Shown here: piece after piece, positions 24,339 through 35,434 of the stretch | Position numbering within the stretch: the first letter of the stretch is position 1 | Layout: every line of letters starts with the position of its first letter | Origin: Isoperla grammatica | Lineage: Eukaryota > Arthropoda > Insecta > Plecoptera > Perlodidae | Length of the DNA stretch: 64,000 bases | Assembly: GCA_945910005.1 (NCBI GenBank) | Contig: OX246741.1 | Location: 35,183,488 to 35,247,487 of the forward strand | Direction: 5' to 3' | Notes under the pieces: model-generated | Seen by the model: the letters and a program-made list of their open reading frames with translations, nothing else | Told to the model about the DNA's origin: nothing | Database searches by the model: none | Program-made: the position numbers and the translations under genes

Positions 24339-24911
24339 CATAGGCGTCGCCAGGATATTTTGCATGGGAAGGGGGGGGGGGGGGCAAGACGAAACAACAT
24401 TATCCATTCCGGTGCAATGGGGGTCCTGGGGGCATGAGGGGTTCGTAATCCTCGCATAATTAGCCCCGCAGAGAATTTGTGCAGCATTGAAACAAAACAA
24501 TTACTATCAAATATATAAATTGATATTGATAGTCTCTCCGTTTCGGTTACAAACTTACAAGAACTGATCTTCAGCGGATGACATGATAGTTTATACAATT
24601 TATAATGTGCTTAGTTGTTATGACGGCCTCAAAGTAATCGTTTCCATATACACCTGTAGCAAAAGGCCAATCATAATAGACCAACGTCAAACTCCAAATA
24701 GGAACTATCAAAACATATGTGAATTGTATAGACATATCTAGAAATCGACTGTTGGATTATTACTGAATATGCTCCCCTAGAATATAAAAAGAATGTTTAA
24801 ATTACACAAATATAGCTCCAGTCACCGGTGTTATTTCGAGATATTCTTGACTTTGGGGGGGGGGGGGGGGGGAGGCGCCCTCCTCCCCCACCTACCCTCG
24901 CGACGCCCTTG
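24339..24911. mobile_element. hAT-like non-autonomous element with internal poly-G
   Basis: Left end CATAGGCGTCGCCAGG, reverse complement of right end CAAGGGCGTCGCGAGG. The flanking 8-mers ATGGGACC (24331-24338) and CTGGGATC (24912-24919) match at 6 of 8. Poly-G runs lie just inside both ends (24370-24384, 24856-24872). No transposase frame. 573 bp, nested in the 7.25-kb unit. Confidence 0.6.
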
Positions 24912-26892
24912 CTGGGATCAAAGATGTGTTGCACTTGTGCGTATGACAAAAGGTTTAAATAGTTCCTCCTAGAGATTTTTTTGTTTGTTACGAGGGTCAG
25001 GCTGTAACAGCCATTATTACAAGATGCCAATTCACTGTCATAAACTCATAAATTTACCCGTCTTTGTGTACATCACAACTATTGCTGCAACCAATTGTCC
25101 AGCTAAATGGCTTTCTTTCGATTCAAGGGAATTACACAAAATCAGCCGCCAAACGACGCGTCAAGTGGAAGGCCCAAATGTAATTTGTCATGATGTTCCG
25201 TACTAGCCTACCCTCAAGTAAGAAGAGGTTCAGTTTATAACAAGTGAATATTGTGTATCAATAATTATTAGGACGGAGAGTATTGCACGCGAATGTTTAG
25301 TTTTAGTTTTACAATTCCTTACATTTGGTAGTCAGCAGCATTTAGTTAGTGTGTTAAGAATCACAGTAACCCGCTACAACAATGGGAATTTGACATTAGT
25401 TTGACAATAATATAAAACCCAAAATATAATATGTATTCTTGTTATTCACAGATCTTCGGCTCATTGGAATCCGATAAACAGACAATTATTCGTCTTCAAT
25501 TGGAAACTCTAGAACTTCAAACAGAAAGAGGACACACAAACCTAATTGTAGTTATTATTATTATTTGTATTTTTGTTGTAATTATTTATTTCCAATGTGT
25601 GGCTTACATACGTTGATGACTGACGTGATTTGACTAACCCGGATTTGACCAAAGTATTTAAGAGGAAACTGTGCCAATACCAACATGTGATGAAAAATAA
25701 TGTTTCATGTGTTGAAAACATTATCTATTGTTGTTTTTCTGTAGTGAGTAATATAATAAGCGTCAGTTGTAAACTGTAAAATTGGTATCATAATATTACT
25801 TCAGGTATATTTGCATTAGTTACTTTGACAAATGACAAAATATAAACCTACAAGATTGCTTCTGATTGGCAATATGTGTCTTATGTGACCAGTTTTTTGT
25901 TGCGAATACCCAGTAATTATGAAAATATTAAGTTGGAACTCGTTTTCACCATGCCAACAACCAATGGGAAGTCTGGATGACGCTGGTTAGAATCCCCCGT
26001 AAGGCACGGGTTATATTATATATTTTAATCATATAATAATTTCTCACACTCCTCCATTATGAATAGTATGAGTATTTATAAACAAAATTCTTTCAAGCTA
26101 AAAACAACAATGGTGATTTAGAAGCCGCAAATAAAGTGTTTTTATTCGAGGATGACAATAAAATAATTTATAATACATGGAGTTTCCATAATATTGGGAA
26201 CATTCAGGGAGTCTTGCTATACATGAGACGTGAGTATAGCTCCCCCCCCCCCCCACCCCCCCCAACAACCTCTCACACGTTCAAGCATTTCGACAGTCCA
26301 TTACTTATTTTAAAATATAATTATTGTGATGTGAATCACCTTACTCTCATTTTACGCAGTTGTTCTGTTAAACGTAGTATTTGTGATGGGCTGATAAAAT
26401 ACACCATATTGTAACTAATGCGATCTCATTGGTAAATGTTATTAATGAAATATTCTTTGTGGTGATTTCGTTTCAAATATAGCCAGAACAAAAGTCAAAA
26501 TGTTTTACAATCAGCTCAACAAGAATATTCAAGATTTTCTATTATGCAATGAGTTTGTTAAAAAAGTAACAAAATTGCAGTTTCATTTACTGATGTCGTC
26601 TTACTTGAGGGAGAGATATTTATGATCAGCCCTTCGAGGGATGACTTGAGTTCCAGTCTTCGCTATTCTCGACCGGTGGCTTTGTTAACCCCCCCGCGCG
26701 CCACTAAACCGTTATATATTCCTTGCTACGACACTGGGCAAGAATACTCCTGTTGTACAGTACACCACGTTTCTTTGGAGCTAGTTCGGTTGCCTGAATA
26801 GGAGGCGTCTACTCAATCTTAAAGGAAAGGCTGAATGTTTTCAAGTCCAGTAATAAAGCCTGTTTAGGAATTTATGACCGGACGTGAGACTC

Positions 26893-27760
26893 TCTACTGA
26901 GCGAATGTTCTAGTGAGCGAAAACTCTAGTCAGCAAAAAATCTAGTCCGCTAATGGTCTAGTGAGCGAATGCTCTACTGCGCGAAAACACTACTGAGCAA
27001 ATAGTTAATCACGCGAATGCTCTACTGTGCGAATAGTCTAGTGAGCGAATGGTCTAGTACGCGAATGCTCTAGTCCGCGAATTCTTTAGTGCGCGAAAAC
27101 TCTAGTCCACTAATGGTCTAGTGAGCGAATGCTTTACTGCGCGAAAACTCTTCTGAGCGAATACTTAAGCGCGCGAATGCTCTACTGCGCGAATAGTCTA
27201 GTAAGCTAATGGTCTAGTGCGCGAATGCTCAGGTACGCGAATTCTCTAGTGCGCGAAAACTCTAGTCCGCTAATGGTCTAGTGAGCGAATGCTCTACTGC
27301 GCAAAAACGCTACTGAGCGAATAGTTAAGCGCGCGAATGCTCTACTGCGCGAATAGTCTAATGAGCGAATGGTCTAGTACGCGAATGCTCTAGTCCGCGA
27401 ATTCTCTAGTGGGCGAAAACTCTAGTCCGCTAATGGTCTAGTGAGCGAATGCTCTACTGCGCGAAAACTCTTCTGAGCGAATAGTTAAGTGCGCGAATGC
27501 TCTACTGCGCGAATAGTCTAGTAAGCGAATGGTCTAGTGCGCGAATGCTCTAGTGCGCGAATTCTCTAGTGCGCGAAAACTCTAGTCCGCTAATGGTCTA
27601 GAGAGCGAATGCTCTACTGCGCGAAAACTCTACTGAGAGAAGAATTAAGTGCACGAATGTTCTACTGCGCGAATGCTCTAGTGCGCGAAAACTCTAGTGA
27701 GCGAATGATCGGGTGCGTTTTCGCTTACTAGAACATTCGCTCACTTAAATTTTCGCTCGC
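26893..27760 (+). repeat. Satellite array 2: same 16-bp/160-bp repeat
   Basis: Same monomers and orientation as array 1. The marker variant falls at exactly 27001, 27161, 27321, 27481 and 27641. The last ~50 bp (27717-27769) flip orientation and form the right inverted end of the enclosing unit. Confidence 0.9.
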
Positions 27761-28105
27761 TAGATATGTAGCCGAAAAAAGCAGAGAAGGGCCAGGATTA
27801 TCTAAACTCCGTCTCAAATTCAACTGGGCATCCAGTGGTCATCTGTGAGTAAACATGGTAACATGGAATACTTACACTTTCACATTTGTTGAACATATAT
27901 TTTTGTTTAAATAGTGTTGTGTTTTTAATATTCTTTTTGTATCAGAACACTTGACAGTTTACAGTTTATTAGTGAAAGTGATGTGGAAGCAGTAGTGGGT
28001 TTGAAAATTTGCCCCCCCCCCCCCCCCCCCCCCCGCTCATTCGATGTCTACTCCCCCGGGATTTGAAATAGCACCCCCAGGGACAAAACTCTGAATTCAA
28101 CACTG

Positions 28106-29454
28106 CTCACTTCTACCCTGCATCGTGATTTCTAAGTGTAACATATCAAATTGATGTATTCTATATTTACAACGGGACAGAGGTCGGTCACATAAATTTA
28201 ATACATGGTTACTCATGAATAGCTCAAAGAAAACTAGAGTGCGTCCTCGTAAACGCGTGTGAGGGGCAGCGTGTGTACCAGCCGCGCGCCGAGCCACCCC
28301 AGAGAACCTGGCGGAGGGCGGACGAAGCTGTGGAAGCTTTCTTTATGCCGCTAATGAAGCCCGCCTCGCAGAACCCTTCATTAACAAGAGGTAATGACCT
28401 GACCTTTGGGTCCGAGGCTATAAATCTTCGTGCAGCCGTCGCATAGAGAGAGGGGGAGGAGGGAGGGATGTCTACGTGCGAAACGCAGCCGCGGAAATAC
28501 GATTAACCTCACTGCATGAAACGTTTGTGTGAAAATAATTTTTAAATTAAAAAACAAACTCAAATGAACCACCATTTTAAAATCCAACCCCGACACCTTT
28601 GTACTGATTTTACATACGAGCAAAGATTACACCTTAGTGTGTAGCCTAATCTCTGATACGAGGCTCTAATAGGCAACACGCGTACGATTTTTTTTGTTAA
28701 ACCAAACACTTAGTTTAATAGTATTAGATACAAAAGTATATTAATGCAAGTCGCACGTAAAAAAGAAATTTTTAAGGGCCGGTTTTTCAATGCCGGGTTA
28801 GTGTCGTGGTTAGTAGCTAACTGCGTGTTAGACAGTAAACGAGTTTTTCCATCTCCGGTTACCTGTAACCCCGAGTTACCAAGGTCTAACTCAAGGTTAC
28901 CATATAAACAGTGCTTCGAGCGGCGGTTACCGCTCTAACTAGGGGTTGCGGGAGTGAGAGCATGGCGCCCGGTCATAACAGCTGACATCTCACTACGCGA
29001 TACTATACTATAATACTACCACTGCTCTCAGCAATAAACTTCAACTGTGAGTATTTTGTTTTGAAAATCCACATTGCATACCAGCAATCAGCAACAAAAG
29101 GACAAATTCATTTTGGTAGATTATAGGTAGGTAACAAGAGGCTTAAATTTGAAGTTTAAACTGGGGATCTGAAACGTGTACAGGTGGCTGTGACGCAATG
29201 GTTCTGTAGACGTGGCAGAACAGACCTATCGCTGAGGCGGTGAGCGTACGCAGAACGAAACTACGACGTCAAATCCACTCTACATGGCGGCGGCTCGTTT
29301 TTCGCGCCCTTTTATTATCGTTACCAAACCAATTATTTTGAGGCATAGACTGATCCGTTTTTCAAAATTCAAAGACACAAAATTATTAAATGAGAGACAA
29401 GGTATTTAAAAATCGATTAAAATTTTCATACGCGTGTTCCCTATTCGGGAGGTC
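28106..29454. other. No supported gene
   Basis: GC-rich patch at 28240-28480. From 28777 a sequence beginning GGGCCGGTTTTTCAATGCC after TTTAA looks like one end of a further Harbinger-like element, but I could not find its partner. Confidence 0.4.
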
Positions 29455-29640
29455 GCCGGTTCGATACCCGCCACTGACAACCCTGACTGAAGGGTTATTC
29501 TATTCTATAGGTTTTCGTCAGTCACAAGGCGAATGATGGGATCGAGTCAAAACAACGCTTTTACTTTACTTCCCGACTAACCTTGGTAACTATATACCTT
29601 GTAGTTCTAAAGAGGGGCATGAAATGTCCCATATGGGCAG
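29455..29640 (+). repeat. tRNA-derived SINE, same family
   Basis: B-box GGTTCGATACC (29458-29468), then ACAACCCTGACTGAAGGGTT, GTCAGTCACAAGGCGAAT and a 3' part ending AAAGAGGGGCATGAAATGTC. The A-box part is degenerate. Confidence 0.65.
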
Positions 29641-30311
29641 ACACACGAAACATTTTTATTATTTAGCCTACTCCTATATTTCCTAATAGCTAATTAGAAC
29701 TTGACAGTATATACTAAAGCATGTGTTGTGTAGTCCTACATGGTCCACTTTAATTTAATTTATTTTGTTTTGTTGGGTTATTTGAAGGCGGTATCTTTGT
29801 CGTCACGACAGGCAGAGCGACCCTGCATCTAGTTTTCCCAAGGGCGAAACGGAAAAGACGCTGTGCAGGGAAGGATGGGACAAGCGTAAGAGAAAGCGAA
29901 GGGTACCTCTACGTTAAAAACCGCAAACTATTACCATCTTTTAAATATCTCAACATTGTAACACAAAATCGAAAATCTAAATCAACAGCGCACTGTGTTT
30001 TGGTAAGCCCTATACAACGAATGAAATGTTATGACTATTAGCGTAGTTTTTTTATTGTTAAAGCGATAATTAGTAATACAATTAATTAGATATAAAAACC
30101 ATACTGATAAAGACACAACTAAGAAGAACACTCGTGACCCAGCTTGGAGCATTCAGTATGTAGGGCTTACCACACCACAATGCCCTGTTGTTTCAGATTT
30201 TCGATTTTGAAGACCATTCTTGTAATTTAAAAACTCAAATTTTTGTGCGGTTTTTGACGTAGAAAGTGTTCATTATTTTGGCCGCTCGGCAAAGGCACCA
30301 CAAGTCTCTAA

Positions 30312-30891
30312 AGGCGCGTCTCCACTGCGTCGGCTTGGCCGATCGGCCTGGCCGCGTGGCAAAAGCCGCGCGGCTAAAGCCGAATGGCATGACCGTCTCC
30401 ACTGCGTTCGGCAGTACTAGAGAAAATGAATGACGACGAGACTTCCTCATAGCCTCAGTAGCATTTATAATAATTGTTGTAGCAAATAAAAAACGCCGTA
30501 AACTACGCTTTTGGGTCATCCGAGTTTGCGCAGTAGGGACAGATACAGTGCAAGTGATCTAATAAATGTCTGATATTGATCTGTTAATCCTCGAATATAG
30601 GTGCAATGGGATTTTTATAAACTTTTTTAGAACGTCAAGCTGTGATTCCCAATATTTATTGGATTCAATTGGTCCCGAAATCGGTAAACAGGATACAAAC
30701 TTCAACTTCAGGTGTACTATAACTGCATGTGTGCATGTGAAATCCCTTTATCACTCAGTCAGCGTCCAATTGCCAGTCAATGACAATGCATGCACTGGGG
30801 GTGGCAGTTGGACCCACGATATGCAATGTTGGGTTTATATTTTAAGTTGCACGCGTTCAGCGGCTTTTGCCGACGCAGTGGAGACGCGCCT
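30312..30891. mobile_element. Harbinger-like MITE, TSD TAA
   Basis: Ends AGGCGCGTCTCCACTGCGTC at the left and the exact inverse at the right (GACGCAGTGGAGACGCGCCT), over 20 bp perfect. Flanks are TAA on both sides (30309-30311, 30892-30894). A second internal copy of CCGTCTCCACTGCG occurs near 30391. A 94-codon minus-strand open frame (30235-30519) overlaps the left end, but I recognise no domain in it. Confidence 0.8.
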
Positions 30892-32667
30892 TAAGCTGTT
30901 TCATATGGAAGACGACAATGTCTGTCTAATATATTCAGGGCTTTAGTGCATGCAAACACATGCACAATAATTCCACGTAAACTTTAGTGAAGGATATATT
31001 TGCCGTAAGAGCGCATTGTAGTTTTGTAGAAATACTGATAGGTTACGCCACACGCGCGCTCTTCTCTTTCAACTCTGTGTATTCCCGTGTGACGGCTAGA
31101 AAAAGAACTTTTCTCTTTACTTTTTTTCTTTTCACTTTTTTAACTTCTCCGTGTAACAGCCGCTTAACACATATTTTCTCGTACATTACAGCCGTTGTGA
31201 ATGTATTTCTTAACCATCAAAATTAAACTATAGATGATGCGGGCACCGTGAATCCATGTAGACCCAAGAGGGCCCGGGCCCCATGAATACAATAATATTA
31301 CTGTGAGGATATCCTTATACCATGCCCGGGCCCTACACCGCTGTAGCACCAGGGATGGGTGACCGCGCGGTGTAGGTGCAACGGTCATCATGGAATGAAC
31401 TGAAAGATCTACTCTGTCCCCCCACGAGACAATGATCATCTATTATTCTCAGCTGCGCAAGAAAATGGGAGGGTTTATCTTCAGGGGCTCAAGAAGACAT
31501 TTGAAACTCTTGACTCCTGACATGCAGCCATTGTCAATTCATGATTAAGTGAGGGCGCAGCTTTCCATTGATGTTTTTGTGTCCGAGGGGTGATGGTTGG
31601 GGGGGGGGGGGGGTTCTGGTAATTTAGCTCGGCTTGGAGTGACCCGGGGGGTGGGGGCGGGTTAACAGCCCATTGCCACGAGCCGGCAGCTGAAGCCCAC
31701 AGCCAGCCCACTCACCACTCGGCCATCCTGAAGCACTTCCACTCCCAGGTATAGCGCTGGTTTATGGTTTTCAGAGGTCCCTAGATTGAAGCGAACTTTC
31801 AAGACTTGGAAACATTTTATGAGTATGACAACGTTTGGTGAAATCCATTGAGTTCAACTTTTTCGTGTTGGAAATGTTTTCTCTATGTTTGCACCATACG
31901 GGTCAACAACAGGACACTATCGAGTCTTGTATTGACTGATCTAGAAAGAGAATAATCTATTGATAGGCGATGGCGGTTGGGGAAGCCAGTGATCCAACTT
32001 GAACTAGTTCAACGAAAAATATGGAACCTCCCCCCCCCCCCCCCCACCACACACATTTAAAATTTAATTAGGAAATATAAAAATGGACCATTGACCATTC
32101 GTATAGGTAATTTCATTGAATGTATGAATAGTTACTATAACACAACCCGCAACTGCCCCCGCTCCGCACTGTGTAGCTGTCTTCCAACTGCACATTCGCA
32201 TATCATCGCATATCATCACATACGAGTTAAAGTAATATCGGAAAACCGTGAATGCCTTCGTTCTACATCGCAGACAAAAAAAAAACAATTAACGACAACA
32301 TTACACAAATGAAGCAAATTATTGAAGGAAAGGCAGAGAATATTCAGGAGGGAACCGCCATTTTGTATCTTCAACGGGCCGTTGCTATTGGCTACCTGAG
32401 CATCACCTCACAGGTATAGGAAGTACAGTCTGTGACGATACACTCAGGTGTGATGACACCTGTGGAGTGAATTGAGTCTACAATGTGCTGAGAATGTGGC
32501 ACCAGTTTGGAAGACCGTCATTCCGAACATGGTCTGCCCCCCCCCCCCCCCCCCAACCGATGTTTATATGCAAACATAGCAACGTAGGCCTACCTTTGGA
32601 TATCCGTAGACAAATCGTTTGCAAATAGCATTTTATAGTTTCCATGAAGAACTAGCTTCATAGGCCT
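30892..32667. other. No supported gene
   Basis: Contains a short inverted repeat of GGGCCCGGGC at 31268-31335 and poly-G/C tracts at 31598, 32029 and 32537. Nothing coding is recognised. Confidence 0.5.
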
Positions 32668-33018
32668 ACTGACGTGCCCCTCTTCAAGTGATGATGATAT
32701 TTTTTTTTGAAACGATTCTAATCGAGACAATGCGAGTGGGTAATTATAAAGATGGAGGAAAAAACGCCACATGACATCCATGCCCAAACGAGGATTCGAA
32801 CCAGGAACGCAGAGACCGAGGTTTACAATACCAATCAATATACCTAATCGAAAGCGGTACCTATATAAGGGTGCTTGGAAATGTTGGGATATGACTTGGT
32901 ACCAGAATTCGCCTGATGATTGAGGAAAACTTCGGAAAACATTGTCAGGATTGCCGGTGGCCGGAATCGAACCGACGACCCCCGAATTAGAGCCTCGAGT
33001 CTTACGGTTGAGCCACAT
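32668..33018 (-). repeat. tRNA-derived SINE, composite, minus strand
   Basis: On the minus strand GTGGCTCAACCGTAAGACTC (A box) and GGTTCGATTCC (B box) lead into GGCAATCCTGACAATG, the family tail. Further on is a second B-box-like GGTTCGAATCC followed by text shared with 49262-49380. It ends GAAGAGGGGCAC. The 142-codon open frame here is a by-product. Confidence 0.65.
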
Positions 33019-33429
33019 TTATCGACCGATATCGACAACAGGTTATTTCAGTTGCTATTATTATCACATCATCATAAACATTAGAAATCTTGTTTTATTA
33101 ATTATCTTGTATTGTATTCCAAAAACTTTCACATTCAGTTTTAAAATTCCCCGTTTACATTTAGGATTCAACCCGGAACTGAGTTAGATTTGGACCAATC
33201 CGTACTTCAACTACCTTTCGTCCTCATTATTTTAAAACACTTCTCGAAGAAGATCGGATTCTTGTTTCAATCCACCCCCACAAAATGCGGGCGCGGATCG
33301 AAAGTAGGATTCAATCCTAGATGAATCTCGTAAACAGAACTATAATACGTATAGCTGGATTTTATTTAATGCAAAGTCTTTGGTTCTCTATAAATAAATA
33401 GTAGATTCCCGAAATCAAACACAGCACAG

Positions 33430-33869
33430 GGCTATTTTTCAGGCCCGGGCCCGTACCGGCCCGTACTGAGTAAGCTAATCAAAGCCCGTGTCCGGCAGGC
33501 CCGCCTGAAGTGTAAATTGGCCCCTAATTATAGTTCAACTGCAAGGAATACGAACGACAGGGTGAGAATGAAAAGGAGATTAGATGAAATGAAATAAGTA
33601 ACTATTGCCAGTGAAATTAAGTAATAGAAGAATTACAACAAAAATTTTGGAACCGGAAGTTTATACTATTTTGGGAAATTAATGGTTTACTTTAAGTTTC
33701 GAGAATTTTGGTTAAAAAAACAATTTTCTTTCATTGCAATTAGCAATTACAAAAATAAACAAAAATAAACAAAAATCTCTCCTCGTTCAGTGATATGTAG
33801 GTCCAGGCCCGGCCAAACATAATATCTAGGCACCCGGGCCCGCACCCGTGCAGACCTCCAAGTGGCCTG
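33430..33869. mobile_element. Truncated copy of the 42575 hAT family, inverted
   Basis: Its reverse complement aligns along most of 42575-43030. Shared landmarks are GAGTAAGCTAATCAAAGCCC, GAATTACAACAAAAAT and the G+C-rich subterminal GGCCCGGGCCCG blocks. The right end reads CCGTGCAGACCTCCA (CA for the expected TA). The left terminal bases are missing, so no target duplication can be read. Confidence 0.7.
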
Positions 33870-33912
33870 CTTATGCACGGAATCCAAAGCCAGCCCCAGC
33901 GTACAATCATGG

Positions 33913-34073
33913 TCACTCTACTGTCGAGTGTGCTGATGATTGTATGTTATTGTTTGCTTCTCCCGCTGCGCCGCGCCACTGTCGCTCAGCGGGAAGACGC
34001 TCCAATAGAACAACACAGGTGCAGTGAAGACGACGAGAGAGGGAGATACATAAATTATACGTCAGGGGGCTGA
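33913..34073 (+). CDS. Possible secreted small protein or first exon
   Basis: ATG in good context starts MVTLLSSVLMIVCYCLLLPL, a strongly hydrophobic signal-peptide-like stretch, then a hydrophilic part and a stop after 53 codons in all. A possible donor (CACAG/GTGCAG) lies inside. It sits just beyond a truncated hAT copy. No homology recognised; could be chance. Confidence 0.2.
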
Positions 34074-34630
34074 AGCCTCCCCCCCCCCCCCTCATCATGG
34101 GGACACAGCATCTGTCTGTCCTAGCCTGCGTAGACTCGTGTAGCACTATTTGTACATACATATCTATCGATCTATGATTGCAGTTTGCATGCCTTGCACC
34201 CCCACTCGCGATTTATTTCTTACGGCGAATTTCAAGAGAATCTGTGCTTTTAAATTCTTGTTTACAGGTCCCAACGTAAAGAGTCTATACAGATCTCATC
34301 CTTATCTACCCCCCATTTCATGCACGATTTTTCAACGAAAATCGACAGATTCCTGGCGTTCTTTCACACATTCGTAGAGCCATGCAGTAATAGAGTGCAC
34401 AAGTCTTATTGAGCCATTACTCGCGCCAGCTGTATTAGGAATATCCAGGGCTGTAGTCGGGCCTGGGCGGGCCTGGGCGCCGTCCAGGCTAGTGTTTTTC
34501 AGCCTGGGCTTAGCCCAGCCACACTTTTGTCTTTGCGACCTAGACGCGCTCATTTATTTTTTTTAATATGCATAAAGGACACATATGGAGTAAGTATATT
34601 AAATACGCTCATTTGAGAAGATCAAAACTT

Positions 34631-34804
34631 GCCCGAATGCATAGTTCAGACTCAAGCCTTACTCAACTCAGCCTCTCCTCAGCCTCGCCCAACCACCAGT
34701 CACGGAGCGTCATTGCCGTGTAGACGGCTTTGTGATTGGTGGCTAGGTGAGGCTGAGGAGAGGCTGAGTTGAGGAGGGCTTGAGTGTGAACTATGCATTC
34801 GGGC
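34631..34804. mobile_element. Nested foldback MITE in the left arm
   Basis: GCCCGAATGCATAGTTCA with its inverse at the right, extending through CTCAACTCAGCCTCTCCTCA to give ~65-bp arms around a short loop. The uninterrupted right arm of the host shows the empty site. A 3-bp duplication, CTT/CTA, is possible but imperfect. Confidence 0.75.
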
Positions 34805-35068
34805 CTAATTTTCAAGCCCATTTTGGAGGAGCCGTATGGTATTTACAACGGGTTTTATGACGAATACGGCTACGTTTGGTATGCGATTTTTTGTTTACAT
34901 CTTACCCTCACTACTGGCTATGTGGATTTAGTGTTTTGAAATACGTGTTTTCAATATTTAGTTTACTACGATTTATTTTGCTCGCCGGTACAAATACAAT
35001 TTCCGTACCGGAGAACAAAATAAATCGTAGAAAACCAAATATTGAATACACGTATTTCAAAACACTAA

Positions 35069-35215
35069 GGTTGGAATTCATAGTCGGCCCCTACACCTAG
35101 GGGCGCCCATTGTTACCAAGGTAACAATTGTTTGCATGTTATTTCCCATAAACAAAACAAATCCATAGCAACAATGGGTGCCCCTAGGTGTAGGGGCCGA
35201 CTATGAATTCCAACC
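35069..35215. mobile_element. Nested foldback MITE in the right arm, TSD TAA
   Basis: GGTTGGAATTCATAGTCGGC and its exact inverse, with arms of over 40 bp including CCCCTACACCTAGGGGC. Flanks are TAA (35066-35068) and TAA (35216-35218). Removing the insert and one TAA restores the symmetry of the host palindrome. Confidence 0.8.
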
Positions 35216-35434
35216 TAAATCCACATAGCCAATAGTGAGGGTAAGATGTAAACAAAAAATCGCATACCGCATACCAAACGCGTATGTGGTTTAAAACGTA
35301 GTTGTTAGCCGTATTCGTATTAGAATCCGTTGTAAATACCATACGGCTCCTCCAAAATGGGCTTGAAAATTAGTTTTGATATTCTCAAATGAGCGTATTT
35401 CATATACTTACCCATATATTAAAAAAAAAAAAAT

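Larger units (their letters stand above)
34550..35434. repeat. Foldback element carrying two nested MITEs
   Basis: An outer inverted repeat runs from ~34550 inward to 34930 and from 35434 inward to 35216. Shared landmarks are TACGCTCATTTGAGAA, TTTTCAAGCCCATTTTGG, AGCCGTATGGTATTTACAAC, GATTTTTTGTTTACATCTTA and ATAGCC/GGCTAT. The palindrome closes over the hairpin 34928-35068 (GTGTTTTGAAATACGTG and its inverse). Two smaller elements interrupt it, one per arm: 34631-34804 and 35069-35215. Confidence 0.8.

Noticed and set aside
25431..25616. 61-codon frame with a C-terminal hydrophobic segment after a CACAG acceptor
   Set aside because: Not in phase with the candidate exon at 24040; the hydrophobic part is AT-rich ATT repeat.
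27991..28105. Short hAT element starting CAGTAGTGGG and ending CAACACTG
   Set aside because: Flanking 8-mers do not match, whereas the same right end pairs perfectly with 20308.
31340..31375. GGGATGGGTGACCGC, similar to a 5S box C
   Set aside because: No other 5S similarity around it.
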